Assembly (NCBI GenBank): GCA_033064195.1
Contig: JARBJD010000173.1
Coordinates: forward strand, 1 to 64,000
Source: Blattamonas nauphoetae
Taxonomy: Eukaryota; Preaxostyla; Oxymonadida
Direction: 5' to 3'
DNA length: 64,000 nt
Shown here: piece after piece, positions 58,423-64,000 of the stretch
Layout of the letters: each line of letters opens with the position of its first letter
Position numbering within the stretch: position 1 is the first letter of the stretch
Translations under genes and position numbers: made by a program
Notes under the pieces: generated by a model
What the model was told of the DNA's origin: nothing
The model's database searches: none
The model's input: the letters and a program-made list of their open reading frames with translations, nothing else

Positions 58423-61093
58423 TTATCCCATATTGTGTCCAGATCCCTGAAATGTCACACTTGACTTCTTCAACTCTCCTAAAAACGTGATCTCAATCTG
58501 AGAGCCATTGTAGTAGATATCGACGGCGAAGACGAGAGGGACAGGAATGTTGATGAAGTGGTGTTGCTGTTGGACACCGTCGATGAAGAAGTGGAGTGTC
58601 CTCTTCTCCAAATCTGCCTCCGCCGACCACTCCTGCCCTTTCGGAGGCATTCTGTTCTGAGCAATGTTGTCACTCGCAGAGTGGAGACATCCATCGCTTC
58701 TCTGCATCATCGCTGCATTTGGAGAATAGTAAACAGCCTTTGTGAGATAGTTTGGATACTCGGTAGCGTCAATCATACCTAACACTGAAAGAAAGAAGAT
58801 GATGAATGGAGGAGTGACACACTGACATATTCATTTTCTGTTTTAATGGACAGTCGGTGAATGCCTTTCGAGACAGGCTTTGTGAAACAGTTTGCAAAAC
58901 TCCCATTAGTATACGAGATTCGTGTGATGGTTGATCCACTCACTGTGCAGTGCTCGGGACTGAACGCGACGAAGACATCAGATGCGACAATTGGTTCTTT
59001 TCTGGCCACTTCAGTCTTCGTCTTTTCGATCGTCCGTTTCTGATCTTCAATCACTCGTTCATTCTCTTCCAGTTTTTGTGTCTTGCTCGCCAACTCACTT
59101 CGCAGCTGCTTGTCCTCTTGTTGAATCCGCTCCATCTCTTTCTGGAGAGACAGGATCATCGAAAGTTGCGTCTTCCTCTCCTCCATCCATTCTGCCTTCT
59201 CTCGTTCCAGCCTCGCGACATTTTCTTCTGATTCGCTCCATTTCGCTTTGAATTCATCGAGTGTGTGCTTCGTGGTTTCGAGTTCTTCGCGGATGAACTG
59301 TGAGAGTGGTGTTTCCTCTCCCAAAATCTTCATCAGTCGACCTGACCGAATCAGCTCTGCAGAAGGGAGTCGTTCCTGTGGATTCTGATTGGGAAAGGAA
59401 CAGAGGAGAACAATCAAAGAGTGAAGAGATCACTGAAAAGCATACCTTGCTCAGAAGAAAACACGGCATGGGTGTAGTGTGCCTGGTGGTTTGGGAATAT
59501 GTCTGGTGCAACGAATGTAGTGTGTCTGGTTGTGGATTTCTGACCATCTATGAAACTGATCACAACATCTTGCGCGTGGCTGAGAGGGAAGAGAGAATAA
59601 CAGGAAGAATCTACTGGAGATATCCAAAAAGCATGCAAGTCACAATCCAATTCGTCCGAACACGTATGATCTAAAACGATCCATTTTTTTCACTTTATGG
59701 ATGTTGATTTTGGGAATTGGTGTTTTCACGACAAATTCAGCTTGAAAATGGACAATATTCGAGATATCATGCTTTTTCATATTCAATAAATAGAGAGTTT
59801 TCAACATTGTCGATTTTGAATCTCCGATTTTTGCAGGAAATATCCTCCGATGACAGTTCCTCTTTTCCATTCTTCCTCCTAGAGTTGTAGTCGGAGCAAA
59901 TAGTTGATAGTTTTTGTGTTCTAACCCTCAGTCAACCAAATAGTGGGGACTTACCACAACCAGACACACTACACCACAGCCAGACACAGTACACCACCAC
60001 CAGACACACTACACTTCGCCAGACATACTACACTCATGCCGAAAACACAGCAGGGGTTCAACAGACTTTGGGATCTTCGCTTTCTGGCACACGGCCTGAA
60101 CATCGAATGCCTTCACACTTTCTGCTATCTCCACTGCATTCGTTCCCGAAATCCACTCCTGCCCTGTCAGCAACTCAAACACAATCAGCCCAAACGCCCA
60201 CATGTCTCCCGCTTGCGACCCACTTCCTCCATTCCCTCCAACAACAAACATTTCTGGCCCCCAGAACTGCATCGTCCCACACTCCGCTGAATTCCATGTC
60301 TTCACTGTTCCAACTCCAACAACTCCTCCAAAGTCCCCTGAAACAACAAATCAGAAAAAGATCAAAAGAAACCAGTTGTGATGGGAGGAAAAATGAGAAA
60401 AATATGATCCAACAAGAATCAAAAGAAGCAAACGACATACCCAGCTTCGCTCGGCAATCACAACCAATCAGAATATTCGATGGCTTCTGATCGCCATACA
60501 CCTCATTTCGAGAGTGCAGAAACCCCAGCCCAGCCAACACATCTGACACAATTCGGAACACTGTCTGAACAACAAAAACGACAAAAAACAACAACAACAT
60601 CAACAAGCAGGGAAAGAAGAATCGGAAAAACAAAACATGAAGAAGAAAAGGAGAACAATACCACGCGATCCATCGTCGTCCCCAGCTTTCGCGATTCCGA
60701 AATCCGATCAGCCAAAGAACACGAGCACAGCTCCAGAACCACAAAGTGCGCATTCCCTTCCACAATCACTTCCACAAATCCAACCACATTCCGGTGTTGG
60801 TTGTTTTGCAGTTTCGAGATCTCATGTTCGTTCTTGTTGAAATCTTCTTCCGATGTGAACGGCAGCACCTTCATCGCAAAGTGTTCATCCGATCCTCTTT
60901 TCGATACTTCATACACTGACCCGAATCGGCCTTGCCCCAATTTCCGAATAAAAGAGTCTGAAAAGTTGAGATCAGATGGAGAATGATTGATGAAAGAATA
61001 GATTATACTGCCCGACACGACGACCTGATCCGGCTGTAATTTTTGTTTTTTGACATAACAAGAGAGAGTTGAGAGTTCCTTTTTCACTATCAT
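58423..61093 (-). CDS. Kinase / coiled-coil / SPRY fusion protein (S4), interrupted by element H
   Basis: Exons read leftwards: about 61093-61009, 60957-60662, 60564-60441, 60337-60041 continuing at 59456 after H to 59446, 59384-58823, and 58794-58423. Kinase motifs: glycine loop RKLGQGRFGSVYEV, lysine in FAMKVLPF, catalytic loop YGDQKPSNIL (tyrosine replaces the usual His/Arg start but Asp, Lys and Asn are present), LGDFGG and GTMQFWGPEM. After the kinase (NPQERLPSAELIRS) comes a coiled coil (KWSESEENVARLEREKAEWM; TQKLEENERVIEDQKR), then the SPRY domain with the family intron (GTGTGT...TTTCAG) and EWSAEADLEKRTLHFFIDG. It is therefore a predicted active Ser/Thr kinase fused to the module that in S1-S3 is secreted. 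Possible 5' exons reach element C2. Confidence 0.8.
59465..60040. mobile_element. Element H: 576-bp element, 8-bp target duplication
   Basis: The ends begin GGCATGRGTGTAGT and are built of about 20-bp units (TGTAGTGTGTCTGGTKGTGG), four on the right and about three on the left. GAAAACAC is duplicated at 59457-59464 and 60041-60048. It lies in the C-lobe of the kinase domain; setting it aside gives SVEPLLCFLLSK in frame before the next intron. No coding capacity. Same terminal octamer and duplication length as G. Confidence 0.9.
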
Positions 61094-61256
61094 CAACTAC
61101 CTTGAGTTATCCAGCTCTGTGATTTTTTTGGAAAACCAACAGTGAAAAATAAGAGAGAATGACATGAAATGCTACTGTAGGGGGACATACTCCGAACGAC
61201 ATGACACGTGATTCACATCCGATATCACTCCTGCATGGATCCAAGATTGTGAATGT

Positions 61257-62115
61257 GGGTGATTCTAAATGAATTGTTACCCGCGTATTTTCTTCTGCCA
61301 CACGAGCAGAAACTCTATGTAATTTTCAGAGCGCTCATATTCTCCTTCCTTCGACATGATTAAGGTGTTTTCAGTTTTTCTGAGTCTTCATCCCATCTTT
61401 TTCTTCTGATTTCTTCTTTCAGCTATCCTCCTTCGCTCAAACTTGCATATTACCCCAAAATTGTACAAGTGCCTCGTTCTTACACATCATTTGAAGCCGA
61501 CCCCCATCGTTTGAACAGTAAATATATTCTCATCTTAATTTCCAGGTCATTCTTTCCAACAACTCAGATCCAACTACAACACTTGACATCTCAATGTTTT
61601 AGTGTGATTTCGAGTTTTTTCAACTCTTTTCCAACAGGTGTCTCATTCAGATCTGGTGATCCCGTTCTTCTCTTCTCACAGTGAACTCGCTTTTTCTGAT
61701 CTGCCTCCCTCCTCTGTAGCAAACCATTAAACGTGTCGTTCCTTCACATCCATGTCACAAATACGCCATTCCGACACACACAAGAAATTGCATAGAGATT
61801 CTCAATGTTTGAAGCGAGATGGACAAGAGAGGCTTTTCAAGGCTTTTTTGATGATAGATGTTTTCAATTCGCATTTCTCTCACAAATCCGATTTTTTATG
61901 TCGTTTACCACCACCTCTTTGATTTCTGAAACGTTACGAAGAAATAAATGTGAAAAAATGTCCTGATCAAAAAAGAGCTCAATCGAACGCGATCAAAGCA
62001 AAATCTACTAAATTTAGCACTTTTCAGTCCTGAAAGCAGCTGAATGCAAATTGTGCAATTTTTGATTTTTTGAGACGCACCATAGTGACAAGTAACATTT
62101 CATTTAGAATCACCC
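61257..62115. mobile_element. Element C2: 859-bp C-family element, 4-bp target duplication
   Basis: GGGTGATTCTAAATGAATTG at the left, its near-inverse at the right. ATGT is duplicated at 61253-61256 and 62116-62119. It shares subterminal blocks GACGCACCATAGTG and AACGCGATCAAA with C1. It lies in the 5' region of the kinase fusion: the minus reading TFTILDPCRSDIGCESRVMS crosses to the other side of the element as a hydrophobic, signal-like stretch if C2 is set aside. Confidence 0.88.
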
Positions 62116-62171
62116 ATGTCAAGAGAATGATAGAAGCAGATGAAATGAAGAAAAGGAGAAGGAAGATTAGA

Positions 62172-63966
62172 GTCAACTCGCTTGCTCCATAACTGTGTCA
62201 ATGTAGTATCCAAGGACACCGATGCGGTGAACACAGACGATCAACAGGTAGTTGTGAAATGAAAAGGCCAGCCACAGCACGAAACCATCAAGACATTGCA
62301 TTCTGTTCGAATTGGATTCAAAAACGTGTCATACTGTTCAGCTGTTCATCGAAATGGAGCCATCAAAATCAAAAAATCACACTGTTTCTTCCAGCGATTC
62401 GTCAAAGTGTATCGAATTGGTCTTCACAAAGCGCACAGAGTTCCTCACATTCTTCTCCATCATTTTCAAAATCGCCACGCCTTTGAAAATGAGACTCTTT
62501 CGAAATGTTTCTTTCTTGAGCTTTGTCAGTTTGGTGTTGTGAAGAATCTGTGTGAGAATTGATAGTGCCCTCAGAAACCCGCGCAAAATACATAAACCCG
62601 CGCAAAATCCGTTTAATCAAAAATCATGATGAATTAATTCCGATGCTCTCGAATTTCACTCCTTTTTACTCACAAACACTTCTTTACCAAGTGATTTCAA
62701 ATGAACGTTTTATTTCTGGTTTGATCTCAATTGAATTCTTCAAAAATGTGTGATTTGTGTTGAAATGGTCTTTGAAATGAAACTACAATGGTCGAAAGAA
62801 ATATTCAATGGATGGTTTTCTGATCGAGGTGTTTCCTGATGATCTATCGTACCTCCATGTTCCGCACAAGATCGACGTTCTTTTCCACCCCTGCTTCACG
62901 TTCAGTCGTCCTCCCTGTCCCACTCCCGTTCTGTCTGCTGCGTCTGCCGCAGGGTCGATGTCTTTCAATGCTTCTATCCCGTTCGCCACTGTCGTCAAGA
63001 GGGATTTGGTGGGAACAATAAAGGCGAAGAAGGCGACACAAGCGAGGAAGAATGCGACGATGAACGAGATGATGAGGAGAATTTGGAATACGCTGATTGT
63101 CTTTGTCATCTCGCTGATAACAGCTTCGAGGAACATTTTGAATCCGCCACGCAGATCGTACACGAGGAGAGAACCCATGATCTGAGAGGAGAGGACACAA
63201 CGTGAGAGAAAGGGGGATCAGAAGGAGGAGAGTGGAGAGCACACCTGGACGTTCTCGTTGCTGAGTGGCATCCCGCTGTAGGGATTCGGTGCTGTAGCAA
63301 TCATGCGGGCTGCCTCAATGTGCTACAGGATGAGTGCCTGCAGTCCGCTGAAGTTTCCTGTTAGTCAATAAATCCGATTTTCCACTGCACAATCGGCAGC
63401 ATCGAGGGGCATGCATTCAGTTGACTGGGAGAGTGATGAAAATAGCGTGTGATGAGAGAGAAATGAGATCGATGGAAGAAAGCGGACAGAACGAAGTGAA
63501 GATCGCATGGAGGAGTCAAACCTCGAACATCAGTGCGTTGGCCGAGCTGCCCTTCTTCATCGTTGGTTCCACGGACAATCCGTCGAAGATTTGGTCGCCA
63601 GTCGGGATGACGTTTTGGGAGGAGGAACCCTGATTGGCGAGGATGTCGATAGCGTTGTAGTATGTGATCTGAATACGAGTGAAAAGAGAGACGGGGGGAT
63701 GGGTGTAGGAAATGGGTTGCTTGAAGCGGAAGAGAGGATACCTCACTCGCGAGTAGTGCTTGGATCAGGCCCATGTCGGATGAGAGGTGTCTGCTGTCGA
63801 TCCATGGTCCTTCTGCGGATGGGACGATACTCCACCTGGAGAGAAGAAAGAGAAGGAGAATGATGAAAAGACATGAGAAGAGAAGATGAGATGAAGAGAT
63901 GAGGAGGAAAGGCAAATGAGTTGAGAATGTGAGCACACCGCCAACGATTAGGATAATTCCGATCAC
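62172..63966 (-). CDS. Multi-pass membrane protein, incomplete at window edge
   Basis: Several minus-strand exons in different frames: VIGIILIVGGVLTFSTHLPF (63966 onward), VPSAEGPWIDSRHLSSDMGL, a likely exon ITYYNAIDILANQGSSSQNV...SVEPTMKKGSSANALMFE (about 63670-63520), then LEAVISEMTKTISVFQILLI followed by SFIVAFFLACVAFFAFIVPT (about 63130-63010). Farther on come KETFRKSLIFKGVAILKMME (about 62520) and a last hydrophobic exon (WLAFSFHNYLLIVCVHRIGV) ending at 62172. At least three membrane spans and an extracytoplasmic loop suggest a sensor-type receptor. No enzymatic domain is visible within the window. Exon joins are not resolved and some decay is possible. Confidence 0.45.
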
Positions 63967-64000
63967 AACGCGGACGTAGAAAGAGTTTGGGATGAAGTTT

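Noticed and set aside
14904-61093. An altered genetic code (TAA/TAG read as Gln), as in some oxymonads
   Set aside because: Long frames here end at all three stop codons at sensible places, and conserved glutamines do not require TAA or TAG.

Overview
The window reads as nuclear DNA of a unicellular eukaryote. Many protein-coding stretches are joined by very short GT-AG introns of about 35-100 bases, several of which share a GTTTGT-like donor. Stop codons look standard. Coding density is high apart from transposons. The gene content is secreted or membrane right-handed beta-helix proteins (one ending in a pseudokinase), SPRY proteins, a kinase-SPRY fusion, and long helical ARM/HEAT-like proteins. 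This suggests a free-living or gut-dwelling protist, and an oxymonad/Preaxostyla flagellate is my best guess. That is inference from gene style, not a database result.

Layout. 1-1.7 kb: tandem repeats and two tRNA-like sequences. 1.85-12 kb: a decayed coiled-coil gene, then two SPRY genes (S1, S2). S1 is cut by a 1.57-kb MULE-like element (E) and truncated by a 4.1-kb inverted-repeat element (A) with a 340-bp relative (B) beside it. 12-24.3 kb: beta-helix gene BH1, an ARM-like gene cut by element C1, SPRY gene S3, an intact 937-residue ARM-like gene, and the remains of a single-pass beta-helix protein. 24.7-32 kb: two secreted-protein genes, ARM-like fragments and a divergent SPRY gene (S5). 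32.5-39.3 kb: a large beta-helix/pseudokinase receptor gene. 39.8-48.5 kb: a Russian-doll insertion, in which a 4-bp-TSD element (C3) holds an 8.2-kb MULE-like element (D) with about 520-bp terminal inverted repeats; D carries ABC-transporter remains and is itself entered by a DIRS-type retroelement. 48.6-50.7 kb: an intact hAT transposase gene. 51-58 kb: a secreted protein and a long ARM-like gene interrupted by elements F and G. 58.4-62.1 kb: a kinase/coiled-coil/SPRY gene interrupted by element H, then C2. 62.2-64 kb: a multi-pass membrane protein running off the edge.

The strongest pattern is that at least eight inverted-repeat elements have readable target-site duplications. Five sit inside coding exons (C1, E, F, G, H), and in each the reading frame is continuous if the element and one duplication are ignored. 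Five elements (D, E, F, G, H) share an unusual architecture: each terminal inverted repeat is built of 18-22 bp tandem units. G and H form one family (8-bp duplications, GGCATGRG ends). D and E have 9-bp duplications, the C family 4-bp, and F 3-bp.

Limits: translations, intron calls and family names come from reading alone. Exon boundaries are approximate unless positions are given.
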